Positions 30,480 to 40,221 of a DNA stretch of 64,000 nucleotides are shown piece after piece (the first letter of the stretch is position 1; each line of letters opens with the position of its first letter). The stretch is from Aureimonas sp. AU12 (GTDB taxonomy: Bacteria > Pseudomonadota > Alphaproteobacteria > Rhizobiales > Rhizobiaceae): contig NZ_BBWH01000047.1 in the NCBI RefSeq assembly GCF_001463705.1, positions 1 through 64,000 of the forward strand, written 5' to 3'. The notes under the pieces were generated by a model. That model searched no databases, was not told the origin of the DNA, and saw only the letters and a list, made by a program, of their open reading frames with translations. A program made the position numbers and the translations under genes.

Positions 30480-31379
30480 ATGCCGGCATCCCCCGCCGAA
30501 CCCCCTCGCGGCTTCGCCTTCGCGATCACGGCCTACCTGATCTGGGGCCTCGTGCTGCCGATCTACATGAAGCTCCTGTCGCCCGTCTCGCCATTGGAGA
30601 TCGTCGCGCATCGCATCGTCTGGGCGCTGCCGCTGGCGATCGGCGTCCTCGCCGTCGCGGGCTCGCTGCGCGGCATCGGCCAGTATCTGACGCCGCGCAT
30701 CCTCGGCCTGATGACCCTGTCGGCGGCGCTGATCTCGATCAACTGGGGCACCTATGTCGTCGCCATCATCAGCGGGCACGGGGTGGAGGCGGCGCTCGGC
30801 TACTACATCAATCCGCTGGTGAACGTGGCGCTGGCGGCGATCTTCCTTGGCGAGCGCCCGAACCGCCCGCAAGCCGCGGCGATCGCGCTCGCGGCTTGCG
30901 GCGTCCTGATCCTCACGGTCAAGACCGGCGGCATCCCGTGGGTCTCGCTGACGCTCGCCTTCTCGTTCGGCACCTACGGGCTCATCCGCAAGACCGTGCC
31001 GGTCGGCGCGAGCGAGGGGTTCTTCCTCGAAATCCTCATCCTGTTCCTGCCGGCGCTCGGTCTGGCGCTCTGGGTCGCGGGTCGCGGCGAAAACCATTTC
31101 GGCGTCGACCTGCCCGAAACCCTGCTCCTGGTCGGCGCGGGCGTCGTCACGGCGGTGCCGCTGATCCTTTACGCGGCCGGCGCGCGGCTCCTGCGCTACA
31201 CGACGATGGGTCTTCTCCAGTACATCGCGCCGACCCTGATCGCGCTGACAGCGGTCTTCGTGTTCGGCGAGCCGTTCGGCCTCTGGCAAGGCGTCGCCTT
31301 CGCCTTCATCTGGGCCGCGCTCGCCCTCTACACCGGCTCGCTTCTGGCCGCACGCCGGGGTGCGGCGACGGCGTCATGA
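30480..31379 (+). CDS. rarD: EamA family transporter RarD
   Basis: A 299-residue inner-membrane protein of the drug/metabolite transporter superfamily with about ten hydrophobic segments. RarD-type features are ITAYLIWGLVLPIYMKLL near the N-terminus, AHRIVWALPLA, and SINWGTYVVAI. The substrate is unknown. ATG 30480 is chosen for length agreement with the family; TTG 30453 and GTG 30468 are open in frame. It ends at a shared terminator with the convergent LOG gene. Confidence 0.9.
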   Translation: MPASPAEPPRGFAFAITAYLIWGLVLPIYMKLLSPVSPLEIVAHRIVWALPLAIGVLAVAGSLRGIGQYLTPRILGLMTLSAALISINWGTYVVAIISGHGVEAALGYYINPLVNVALAAIFLGERPNRPQAAAIALAACGVLILTVKTGGIPWVSLTLAFSFGTYGLIRKTVPVGASEGFFLEILILFLPALGLALWVAGRGENHFGVDLPETLLLVGAGVVTAVPLILYAAGARLLRYTTMGLLQYIAPTLIALTAVFVFGEPFGLWQGVAFAFIWAALALYTGSLLAARRGAATAS

Positions 31380-31381
31380 AA

Positions 31382-31403
31382 AAGGGCGGCTCGCGCCGCC
31401 CTT
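31382..31403. terminator. Bidirectional terminator between rarD and LOG
   Basis: A perfect 9-bp stem (31382-31390 with 31395-31403) with a four-base loop sits between converging genes. Read on the minus strand it is followed by a T5-type tract, a good terminator for the biotin/LOG unit. Confidence 0.85.
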
Positions 31404-31431
31404 CTGAATTCTTGCATTCAAAGCGACGAGC

Positions 31432-32037
31432 CTAAAGCCGCTCGATCAACTCGGCGACGCCCTCGCGCGGCGGGGGCGGGGCGGCGGCCTCGATCGCCGG
31501 CAGGATCTCCTCGATCCGGTCCACCACGATCGGGCGCACCTGATGCGCCGTGTGGATGAAACCGGCGTCGCGCATATGGTCGAGCAGGCTGGAGAACGGG
31601 TCCCAGAAGCCGCCGATATTGGCGATGGCGATCGGCTTGCGATGCCGGCCGAGCTGGCTCCAGGTCATGATCTCGACCAACTCCTCCAGCGTTCCGATGC
31701 CGCCCGGCAGGGCAACGAAGGCGTCGGAGCGCTCGAACATCATGTGCTTGCGCTGGTGCATGTCGTCGGTGACGACGAGCTCGTCGAGCCGCTTCAGCTC
31801 GCTCTCGGTGGCCTCCATGTCGATGAGGAAACGCGGGATGATGCCGGTCACCTGACCGCCCGCGGAAATCACGGCGTCGGACACGGCGCCCATGATGCCG
31901 CGGGTGCCGCCGCCATAGACGAGGCGGATGCCGGCCCGGCCCATGGCGGTGCCGAGGGTCTCGGCCGCTTGGATGAAGGAGGGATCGCGGCCCGGGGAGG
32001 AGCCGCAGTACACGCAAAGGGATCGAATCGAGGTCAT
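31432..32037 (-). CDS. LOG family protein (nucleotide 5'-monophosphate phosphoribohydrolase)
   Basis: A 201-residue Rossmann-like protein of the LOG (lonely guy) family, which removes ribose-5-phosphate from nucleoside monophosphates, including cytokinin nucleotides. The signatures are VYGGGTRGIMGAV and LPGGIGTLEELVE, with MHQRKHMMFERSDAF between them. Bacterial LOGs also act on AMP, so a role in cytokinin production cannot be concluded. It lies 65 bases after bioN and may share its transcript. Confidence 0.93.
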   Translation of the reverse strand: MTSIRSLCVYCGSSPGRDPSFIQAAETLGTAMGRAGIRLVYGGGTRGIMGAVSDAVISAGGQVTGIIPRFLIDMEATESELKRLDELVVTDDMHQRKHMMFERSDAFVALPGGIGTLEELVEIMTWSQLGRHRKPIAIANIGGFWDPFSSLLDHMRDAGFIHTAHQVRPIVVDRIEEILPAIEAAAPPPPREGVAELIERL

Positions 32038-32102
32038 GCGTCCAAAGTCGGACGCCGGGCCGCTTCGGTCAAGAAGGCGCGCGCCCTTTATGCTGCAGCG
32101 CG

Positions 32103-32693
32103 TCAGCTTCGCGCATCGATGGCGTCGGCGATCTCGTCGGCCATCTTGAGGGTGCGCACGATGAGCGGCACGCCGAGCGTCAGCAACCCGCGTTCCAGCC
32201 CGCGCGCGCGCTGCGCCTCGCGAACCTCGTGCGCCACCGTGCCGAGCGCGGGAATGAAGCGGATCGCCAGCGAGATCGCCAGCCCCACCTTCGCCGGATC
32301 GGCCCCGAGCGGCCGCAGCCAGCCAAGGCCGCGCTCCAGCGTCTCGACCAGCGCGCCCGTGCGCGTCGTCGCCGTCAGAAGCGAGGCGAGAAGGATGAGG
32401 GCCGCAAAGCGCAGGGTCACGGCGAGCGCGGCAGCCGCGCCGGCGGTCCAAAGCTGGACGAGTGCCAGGATCGCCAGCATCGCCAGAGCCGGGCGCAGCT
32501 GGCGCCAGGCCAGCGCGATCGGCAGGCGCGCCAGCGGATAGAGCGCCAGAACCGCACCGAGCGCCGCCAGAAGGGGCAGAGGGCCGCGCACGAAGAAGAG
32601 GCCGGTGCCCGCCAGCGCCAGCACCGCCAGCTTGAGGCCGGGCGCGGCGGCGTGAACGCGGCTGTCGCGCGCCACGTAGAGACCGCCGATCAT
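32103..32693 (-). CDS. bioN: Biotin ECF transporter T component BioN
   Basis: The membrane coupling subunit (EcfT) of the energy-coupling-factor biotin importer. It has 196 residues and several hydrophobic spans, with the coupling-helix motif in EAQRARGLERG and the following basic region. Its first four bases overlap bioM (ATGA). The bioY-bioM-bioN order completes the transporter. Confidence 0.92.
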   Translation of the reverse strand: MIGGLYVARDSRVHAAAPGLKLAVLALAGTGLFFVRGPLPLLAALGAVLALYPLARLPIALAWRQLRPALAMLAILALVQLWTAGAAAALAVTLRFAALILLASLLTATTRTGALVETLERGLGWLRPLGADPAKVGLAISLAIRFIPALGTVAHEVREAQRARGLERGLLTLGVPLIVRTLKMADEIADAIDARS

Positions 32694-33364
32694 GACGCGA
32701 GGGCGCGGTAGTGCGCGATCACCTCGGGCGGAGAGCCGTCGGCGACGACGCGCCCGCCATCGAAGCAGAGCACCCGCTCGAAGCCCGCGAGAAGATCGAG
32801 ATCGTGGGTCACGAGCACCACCGCGCGGTCGGCCGCCTCTACCGCCTGGATGATGCGGCGGGTGTTGCGAAGGTCGAGAAGCGTCGTCGGCTCGTCGAGC
32901 ACGAGAAGGTCGGGCTCCGTGACGAGCACACCGGCCAGCGCCACCATCTGCCGCTCGCCGCCGGACAGCTCGTGGACGAGCCGGTCCTCGAACCCGCCGA
33001 GCCCATGCCGGTCGAGGATCGCGGCGACGCGCGCGGCGATCTCGGCCTTCGGCACCTTGCGCGCCTTGAGGCCGAAGGCGACGTCCTCACCGACGGTCGG
33101 GTAGACGATCTGGTTGTCGGGGTTCTGGAACACGAAGCCGATGCGCCGGCGCACCGCCTTGCCGTCCGCGCTCGTGTCGAGACCTGCGACCCGCACATGG
33201 CCCTCGCTCGGCAGCAGCAGGCCGTTGAGGAGCCGTGCAAAGCTCGACTTGCCCGACCCGTTGGCGCCGATCACGCCGATGCGTCGCTCCGGCAGGGCGA
33301 GATCGAGGCGATCGAGCACGAGCGCCTCGCCGCGCCGCAGCGAGACGGCTTCGAGTTCGATCAT
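32690..33364 (-). CDS. bioM: Biotin ECF transporter ATPase BioM
   Basis: The ATP-hydrolysing subunit that powers biotin uptake. It has 224 residues: Walker A in GANGSGKSSFA, Q-loop in FVFQNPDNQIV (characteristic of ECF ATPases), signature ELSGGERQMVALA, Walker B LLVLDEPTTLLD, and switch His in VLVTHDLDL. It overlaps bioN by four bases and follows bioY by 14. Confidence 0.95.
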   Translation of the reverse strand: MIELEAVSLRRGEALVLDRLDLALPERRIGVIGANGSGKSSFARLLNGLLLPSEGHVRVAGLDTSADGKAVRRRIGFVFQNPDNQIVYPTVGEDVAFGLKARKVPKAEIAARVAAILDRHGLGGFEDRLVHELSGGERQMVALAGVLVTEPDLLVLDEPTTLLDLRNTRRIIQAVEAADRAVVLVTHDLDLLAGFERVLCFDGGRVVADGSPPEVIAHYRALAS

Positions 33365-33378
33365 CGCCGGCAGGGCGG

Positions 33379-33948
33379 TCAGCGGCGCGCGGTGGCCGCG
33401 CGGCCGGCGCCGATGAGCGGATAGGCGCGCTTCACCGCGACGATGACGGCGGCGGCAACGCCCGCCTTGATCAGGTCGCCGGGCACGAAGGCCAAGGCCG
33501 AGGCTGCGAAGGCCGGCAGGAGCGGAGTGCCCGACATCGCGGCATACCAGGGCACGCCGATGAGATAGATGATGCCGATGCCGCCGAACACGGTGATTGC
33601 GAAGGCTGAGACGAAGTTGAGGCGCGTCCAGAAGCGCTCCGTCAGCCAGCCGATCACGACGGCGGCGGCGACCCAGCCATAGATGAAGCCCGACCACGGT
33701 CCGACGAAGGGCGCGAGACCACCGCGCCCGCCGGAGAGAAGCGGCAGGCCGATGGCGACGAGCACGAGAAAAAGCAGCATCGCCAGTCCGCCGCGCCGCG
33801 CGCCGAGAACGCCGCCCATCAGCATGGGGCCGAGCGACTGCGCGGTGATGGGAATGGCGATCGCCGGGATCATCAGCGGCGGGAAGGCGCCGAGCACCGC
33901 CATGAGGGCGGCGAAGAGGGCGATGAGGACGATGTCGCGGGTGCTCAT
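33379..33948 (-). CDS. bioY: Biotin transporter substrate-binding subunit BioY
   Basis: The integral-membrane S component that binds biotin. It has 189 residues and about six hydrophobic segments, with the family motifs in PITAQSLGPMLMGGVLG, GGLAPFVGPWSGFIYGW and a C-terminal FVPGDLIKAGVAA. The start at 33948 follows GGAGATCCC. No BioR-type palindrome was recognised in the 79 bases upstream. Confidence 0.95.
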   Translation of the reverse strand: MSTRDIVLIALFAALMAVLGAFPPLMIPAIAIPITAQSLGPMLMGGVLGARRGGLAMLLFLVLVAIGLPLLSGGRGGLAPFVGPWSGFIYGWVAAAVVIGWLTERFWTRLNFVSAFAITVFGGIGIIYLIGVPWYAAMSGTPLLPAFAASALAFVPGDLIKAGVAAAVIVAVKRAYPLIGAGRAATARR

Positions 33949-34027
33949 GGGATCTCCGGCGTCGGCGCGGCGCTTTGCGGCTGCGGCATCTCGGCTCATA
34001 GTCTGTTCGACCCGGCCGGTCGAGACG

Positions 34028-34885
34028 TCAGATCGCGGTGCGGATGGCTTCCTCGAGGTAATGGGCGCGCATGCGCTTCGTTAGCTCGCCCGGGCGCCCC
34101 GTCCCGATACCCGTCCCGTCGATCGCGACGACCGGCGTCACGAAGGCCCCGGCCGAGGTGATGAAGGCCTCGCGCGCGGTCTTCGCCTCGTCCACGGTGA
34201 AGGCGCGCTCCTCGACCCGCAGGCCCGCCTCCGCCGCCGTGCGCAGGACGGCCGCGCGGGTGATGCCGTGCAGGATCGCGTTCGACAGGGAGCGCGTGAC
34301 GATCGCGTCGTCCTGCGTGACGATATAGGCGTTGTTCGAGGTGCCTTCGGTGACGAAGCCGTCCTCCACCATCCAGGCATCGTCCATGCCCTGGCGCCGC
34401 GCCTCCATCTTCGCCATCGACGGATAGAGCAGCTGGATCGTCTTGATGTCGCGGCGTGCCCAGCGCAGGTCCGGCACCGTTGCCACCTTGAGGCCGCGTT
34501 CGACCTCGGGCGTCTCGATCGACTTGCGGCTCTGTGTGAAGAGGACGAAGGACGGCGCGGTGTCCTCGGGAGGAAAGGCGAAGTCCCGGTCGGCCTCGCC
34601 GCGCGTCACCATCATGTAGACATGGCCGAGATCGATGGCGTTGCGGGCGACGAGTTCGCGATGCAGGTCGAGGATGGCCCCGTCCTCCATCGGCGAGGCC
34701 AGACGAAGCTCGGCGAGCGAGCGGCGAAGGCGCGTCAGGTGCGCCGCGAAATCGAGCAGCTTGCCGCCGATCACCGCCGTCACCTCGTAGACCCCGTCGG
34801 CGAAGAGGAAGCCCCGGTCGAAGACGGAGACCTTGGCCTCGGCCTCGGGAACGAAGGCGCCGTTGACGTAGACGATGCGGCTCAT
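34028..34885 (-). CDS. D-amino-acid aminotransferase (fold-type IV PLP enzyme)
   Basis: A 285-residue aminotransferase of the branched-chain/D-alanine family. The PLP lysine is in WARRDIKTIQLL, the phosphate-binding motif in VTEGTSNNAYIV, and the conserved Glu in AFTVDEAKTAREAFITSA. Overall similarity of motifs favours D-alanine transaminase; aminodeoxychorismate lyase is the main alternative. It lies 79 bases upstream of bioY on the same strand, so the two may be co-transcribed. Confidence 0.87.
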   Translation of the reverse strand: MSRIVYVNGAFVPEAEAKVSVFDRGFLFADGVYEVTAVIGGKLLDFAAHLTRLRRSLAELRLASPMEDGAILDLHRELVARNAIDLGHVYMMVTRGEADRDFAFPPEDTAPSFVLFTQSRKSIETPEVERGLKVATVPDLRWARRDIKTIQLLYPSMAKMEARRQGMDDAWMVEDGFVTEGTSNNAYIVTQDDAIVTRSLSNAILHGITRAAVLRTAAEAGLRVEERAFTVDEAKTAREAFITSAGAFVTPVVAIDGTGIGTGRPGELTKRMRAHYLEEAIRTAI

Positions 34886-35139
34886 GGGGGCTCCGACGGG
34901 CAGGCAGGTGGTGAGAGGACGGAGGCCGGCGACCTCGCGTGGCCCGCTTCTAGCGGGTTGCGGCGTCGGCCGAAAGCCGCCGCCCGCTCCGCCACGGGCC
35001 CCGAAGGAAGGCGCGTTTGCGCGGCAGGGCTGCGGTTCGCGGTTGCCGAGGCCCCGTTTCTCCCGCTAGGTCTGATCCGTCAAAATTTGCCGCGCCCGCC
35101 GGGCGGGTCCTGCGGCCGTTGGGGAGGACGTGCGTTCGC

Positions 35140-36600
35140 ATGGGTCATTATCTCGGGCTCGATCTCGGAACCTCGTCGCTCAAGGCGCTGGTGATCGACG
35201 AGAACCAGACGCCGCTCGCGACGGCGACGGTTCCCCTGACGGTCGAGCGGCCGCATTTCGGATGGTCCGAGCAGGATCCGGCGTCCTGGCTCACGGCCTG
35301 CGATGACGTCGTCGCCAAGCTGCGCGCCGAGCATCCCGGCGTCGTCGAGGCGGTGGTCGGCATCGGCCTTTCCGGCCATATGCACGGCGCGACGATCCTC
35401 GGCGCCGACGACGCGGTGCTGCGGCCTTGCATCCTCTGGAACGACACGCGCTCGCACGAGGAGGCCGCCGAACTCGACGACGACGAGGCGCGCGCCATCA
35501 CCGGCAACATCGTCTTCCCCGGCTTCACGGCGCCCAAGCTCCTCTGGGTCGCCCGTAACGAACCGCAGATCTTCGAAAAGGTGCGCCGCGTCCTCCTGCC
35601 GAAGGACTATCTGCGGCTCTGGCTCACCGGCGAATCCGTCTCCGAGATGTCGGATGCGGCCGGCACGTCCTGGCTCGACACCGGCGCGCGCGACTGGTCC
35701 GACACGATGCTGGAGCGCACCGGCCTGAGCGTCGAACAGATGCCGCGCCTCGTGGAAGGCACCGAGGTCAGCGGCACGCTGCGGTCCGAGATCGCCGCGC
35801 GCTGGGGCTTGGCAGCCGGCGTCGTGGTGGCGGGCGGCGGCGGCGACAACGCGGCCTCGGCCTGCGGCGTCGGCGTGACGCGGCCCGGCACCGGCTTCCT
35901 GTCGCTCGGCACGTCCGGCGTGCTCTTCACTGCCAGCGCCGGCTACGATCCGGTGCCCGAGACGGCGCTGCATACGTTCTGCCATGCGATTCCCGGCCTG
36001 TGGCACCAGATGGGCGTGACGCTTTCGGCCGCCGGCTCGATCGAATGGCTGTCGCAGGTGCTGAAGGAAAAGCCGGGCGAGCTGACCGCCGCCGCCGGCA
36101 CGCAGCTGCGCCGTCCCGGCCGCCTCCTGTTCCTGCCCTACCTCTCGGGCGAACGCACCCCGCACAACGATTCGGCGGTGCGCGGCGCCTTCGTCGGACT
36201 GGAGGCGGATACGACGCGCGAGGACATGACGCGCGCAGTGATGGAGGGCGTTGCCTTCTCGATCCGCGACTGCCTCGACGCCGCGCCGAACGCCTCCTGG
36301 GTGCGCCAGCTCATCGCGGTCGGCGCGGGCTCGCGCTCCGAGCTCTGGCTGAAGATGATGGCGAGCGTGTTGGAGACGCCGGTGGCTTTGCCGGCGGCCG
36401 GCGATTTCGGTGCCGCCTTCGGTGCCGCGCGCCTCGGTCTTTGCGCGGCCACCGGTGCCGATCCCGCCAGCGTGATGACCGACCCGCCGGTCTCGGCGCG
36501 CTACGAGCCGGAAACCGCGATGCTCGAAGCTTATGCGGAAGCGCACCAGCGCTATCAGGCGCTCTATCCCGCGCTGAAGGAAGCCGCGCGCCGCAAGTAG
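35140..36600 (+). CDS. xylB: Xylulokinase
   Basis: Phosphorylates D-xylulose to xylulose 5-phosphate. The 486-residue FGGY-family kinase begins YLGLDLGTSSLKALVID. GLSGHMHGATILG, LWNDTRS, and the C-terminal nucleotide site in IAVGAGSRSELWLKMMA are also present. No xylose isomerase or sugar transporter is adjacent; its neighbours are a transaminase and an amino-acid ABC operon, so the natural substrate is less certain. GGGGAGG lies about 12 bases before the ATG. Confidence 0.92.
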   Translation: MGHYLGLDLGTSSLKALVIDENQTPLATATVPLTVERPHFGWSEQDPASWLTACDDVVAKLRAEHPGVVEAVVGIGLSGHMHGATILGADDAVLRPCILWNDTRSHEEAAELDDDEARAITGNIVFPGFTAPKLLWVARNEPQIFEKVRRVLLPKDYLRLWLTGESVSEMSDAAGTSWLDTGARDWSDTMLERTGLSVEQMPRLVEGTEVSGTLRSEIAARWGLAAGVVVAGGGGDNAASACGVGVTRPGTGFLSLGTSGVLFTASAGYDPVPETALHTFCHAIPGLWHQMGVTLSAAGSIEWLSQVLKEKPGELTAAAGTQLRRPGRLLFLPYLSGERTPHNDSAVRGAFVGLEADTTREDMTRAVMEGVAFSIRDCLDAAPNASWVRQLIAVGAGSRSELWLKMMASVLETPVALPAAGDFGAAFGAARLGLCAATGADPASVMTDPPVSARYEPETAMLEAYAEAHQRYQALYPALKEAARRK

Positions 36601-36716
36601 CGGTCTGCAGCGAGGCGCGACATCGGCGGTGCGGCTGGCGCGTTGCCGATGTCGCTGCAGGGGAACGGGGCACCGGTCTGCCTCGCTCCGAAGCCCATCA
36701 GCCAATACGAACACAT

Positions 36717-36754
36717 GGAAAAGCCCCGGTCGATCGCTCGGCCGGGGCTTTTCC
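36717..36754. terminator. Bidirectional terminator between xylB and livJ
   Basis: A perfect 13-bp inverted repeat (36717-36729 with 36742-36754) is A-rich on one arm and T-rich on the other. It lies between the converging xylB and livJ genes, 51 bases from the livJ stop. Confidence 0.9.
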
Positions 36755-36804
36755 ATGAGACGTGCCGCGCGACCCGGAGGGCGCGCGGCGAAGAGGATCG
36801 AACC

Positions 36805-37914
36805 TTACTTGGCTTCGGCGGTCAGGTAGTCGTACTTACCGTTCTTCCATTCGTAGATCACGTAGCCCGGCAGGGTCACGTCGCCCTTGGCGTCAAACTT
36901 CAGGTCGCCGATCACGGTCGGGATCGACTCGCTGTCGAGTGTCTTGACGACGGCGTCGTACTCGGTCGAGCCGGCCTTCTTGACGGCTTCCGCCCAGGTC
37001 TGGATCGCGGCGTACGTGTAGAGGACGTAGCCCTCGGCCGTCTTGCCCTGCTTTTCGAGCTCGGCGACGATCGGCGCGGCCTGCGGGTTCTTGCGCGGGT
37101 CCGGCGAGAAGGTCATGAGCGTGCCTTCGCCAGCATCGCCGGTAATTGCCCAGTATTCGTCGGTGACGATCGCGTCGCCCGACATGACCACGGCCGCGAG
37201 GCCCTGTTCCTTAGCCTGACGGGCGATGAGGCCGGCTTCCGTCTGGTAGCCGCCGATGTAGATCAGCTTGATGTCGGCCTGCTTCATCTTGGTGATGAGC
37301 GAGGAGAAGTCCTTTTCGCCGACCGTATAGGACTCGGCGAGAGCGGGCTTCTTGCCGGCCGCTTCCATGAACTTCACGGTCTGGTCTGCGAGGCCCTTGC
37401 CGTAGGCCGACTTGTCATCGAGCACGGCGACGGCGCCGTCCTTGAACTTCTCGGCGATGTAGTTGCCGGCGACTTCGCCCTGCTGGTCGTCACGGCCGCA
37501 GACGCGGTAGATGCCGGGGCCGGGGCGCTTGTCGGTGAAGTCCGGGTTCGTCGAGGCCGGGGAGATCTCGATGATGCCTTCTTCCGAGTAGACCTGGCTG
37601 GCCGGGATCGAGGAGCCCGAGCAGAAGTGGCCGGCCACGAAGGAGACGCCCTGCGAGGCGAACTGGTTGGCCACGGCCACCGCCTGCTTGGGGTCGCAGG
37701 CATCGTCGCCGATGGAAAGCTTGAGCATCTCGCCGTTGACGCCGCCGGCCTTGTTGATGTCGGCCACGGCCTGCTCGGCGCCGATGCGCAGCTGCTCGCC
37801 GAAGGAGGCGTTCTGCCCCGTCATCGGGCCGGCGACGCCGATCGTGATGTCGGCGAAGGCCGCGCCCGAGAGCAGGAGATTGAAGGCCACACCGGCCAGA
37901 AGCGCTTTTTTCAT
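36805..37914 (-). CDS. livJ: Branched-chain amino-acid ABC transporter, substrate-binding protein
   Basis: The periplasmic binding protein of a HAAT-family importer. It has 369 residues with a signal peptide (MKKALLAGVAFNLLLSGAAF, then ADITIGV) and the Leu/Ile/Val-binding fold: GPMTGQNASFGEQL, AGHFCSGSSIPAS, and IYIGGYQTEAGLI. A disulfide is likely between the cysteines of DDACDP and HFCSG. ATG 37914 has GGGAAAG at good spacing; an ATG 15 bases earlier lacks one. Last gene of the liv operon, separated from DUF6867 by 150 bases, so extra regulation of its level is likely. Confidence 0.95.
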   Translation of the reverse strand: MKKALLAGVAFNLLLSGAAFADITIGVAGPMTGQNASFGEQLRIGAEQAVADINKAGGVNGEMLKLSIGDDACDPKQAVAVANQFASQGVSFVAGHFCSGSSIPASQVYSEEGIIEISPASTNPDFTDKRPGPGIYRVCGRDDQQGEVAGNYIAEKFKDGAVAVLDDKSAYGKGLADQTVKFMEAAGKKPALAESYTVGEKDFSSLITKMKQADIKLIYIGGYQTEAGLIARQAKEQGLAAVVMSGDAIVTDEYWAITGDAGEGTLMTFSPDPRKNPQAAPIVAELEKQGKTAEGYVLYTYAAIQTWAEAVKKAGSTEYDAVVKTLDSESIPTVIGDLKFDAKGDVTLPGYVIYEWKNGKYDYLTAEAK

Positions 37915-38047
37915 CTTGGACTTTCCCATTGAACCGAAGCGACGAAGCGACCATCCCGCCTTGACGGGATTCTCTGCTACTTCGAGGCGATTAAAGACAG
38001 CTTCCGGCCTCGTGGGAAGGGTGTTCCCCATCAAAGCGCATGTTTTT

Positions 38048-38070
38048 GCCTGATATTTTCGACATCAGGC
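38048..38070. repeat. Stem-loop at the DUF6867-livJ junction
   Basis: A perfect 7-bp inverted repeat (38048-38054 with 38064-38070), loop nine bases, overlaps the DUF6867 stop codon. On the minus strand it is followed by an A run rather than T, so it is not a standard terminator. It could protect or process the transcript upstream of livJ. Confidence 0.45.
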
Positions 38071-38426
38071 TTTGTGCCCAGCATTTGGGCGCAGGAACCC
38101 GTATTGCCGGGAGACCTGCTGCGAGCGCGTCGCGAGACGGCCCACCACCGCCACCCCGAACAGGATGACGAAATCGACGAGCCCGTAGTGCAGGGCGGTC
38201 GGGAGCGTCGACACCGGCAGGAAGAACGAGCCGTTGAAGAGCGAGAAGTGCAGGAAGCGGATCGCGACGGTGAGGAGCAGGGTGTAGAGCACCATCAGCC
38301 CCCAGCCGCTCCAGCCGAGCGCGGTGGCGCGGCCGACGGCATAGGCGAGCGCCCCGCCGATCACCAGCGTGACCACGAGGAACTCGACCCACGAGACTTC
38401 CCAGAGAAGGGCCATATCGGGCGTCA

Positions 38427-38427
<1 letters not shown>
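38065..38427 (-). CDS. DUF6867 membrane protein of the liv operon
   Basis: A 120-residue inner-membrane protein with three to four hydrophobic segments (WVEFLVVTLVIGGALAYAVG, GLMVLYTLLLTVAIRFL, LVDFVILFGVAVVGRL). It resembles the DUF6867 proteins found in alphaproteobacterial branched-chain amino-acid operons, whose role is not known. Its ATG shares a base with the livF stop, so it is translationally coupled to the ATPase. An accessory subunit of the transporter is a reasonable inference. Confidence 0.82.
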
Positions 38428-39193
<766 letters not shown>

Positions 39194-39197
<4 letters not shown>

Positions 39198-40219
39198 GCG
39201 GGCGTTCCCCCGTTGGTGGTTGCGGGATCGACATGGGCCTGCGCGATCGCGCCGTCGACGTCGCCTTGATCGAGCTTGGCTTCGACGGCTTCGACCTCCT
39301 CGTCGTCGACACCGAGATAGGCGGCGATGACGCGAGGGTCGGACTTCACCTGCGCGGCGTTGCCGTCCGAGATCTTCTTGCCGTAGTCGAGCACGACGAT
39401 GTGGTCGGAAATCTCCATGACGACGCCCATGTCGTGCTCGATGAGCAGGATCGAGGTGTCGAACTCATCGCGCACCGAGCGCAGCAGCTCGTTCAATTCG
39501 GACGATTCACGCGGGTTGAGGCCGGCCGCCGGCTCGTCGAGACAGAGGAGCACGGGGTCGGTGCACATGGCGCGGGCGATCTCCAGACGGCGCTGGTCGC
39601 CGTAGGAGAGATCGGCCGCCGGGTCGTCGGCGCGGTCGAGAAGCGCGGTGCGGCGCAGCCAGTCCACCGCGCGGTCCTGCGCGGCTTCCTTGGCGCGGCG
39701 ATAGCCTGGCAGGCCCAGGAGCCCGCCGATGGTGAAGCCGGACGCCGCCATCAGCTTGTTGTGCTGCGCGACGAGAAGGTTCTCGAACACCGTCATGCCG
39801 CCGAAGAGGCGGATGTTCTGGAAGGTGCGCGCGACGCCCGCGACTTCGGTGATCTTGAAGTCGCTCATGCGCTCGAGCAGGAACAGCTCGCCGCCATCGG
39901 CCTTGAGGCTCTGGCCGCCGGACTTCGTCAGCGCGTCGACGGTGGCGTCGCCGATGCCGCGCCCGCGGCGCAGCGAGATGCGCCCTTCGGTCGGCTTGTA
40001 GAAGCCGGTGACGCAGTTGAAGACCGTGGTCTTGCCGGCGCCGTTCGGCCCGATGAGCGCGGTGATGTCGCCGCGCCCGACCGAGAAGGACAGGTCGTTG
40101 ATCGCGGTCAGCCCGCCGAAGCGCATCGTCAGATGCTCGACGGTGAGAACGGGATCCTGCATCCAGCGACCGGGCAGGGGGGAGGCGATGGGCGTCGGGG
40201 GGAGGGAGGTGGCGGCCAT
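39194..40219 (-). CDS. livG: Branched-chain amino-acid ABC transporter ATPase LivG
   Basis: The second ATPase of the importer. It has 341 residues: Walker A GPNGAGKTTVFN, the LivG-specific insert before ARTFQNIRLF, signature DLSYGDQRRLEIARAM, Walker B LLCLDEPAAGLNP, and switch ILLIEHDMGVV. The usual end (VIAAYLGVDDEEV) is followed by an acidic tail of about 35 residues that most LivG proteins lack. It also has a 20-residue N-terminal extension and an insert at about 95-125. The ATG is at 40219. Confidence 0.94.
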
Positions 40220-40221
40220 GA

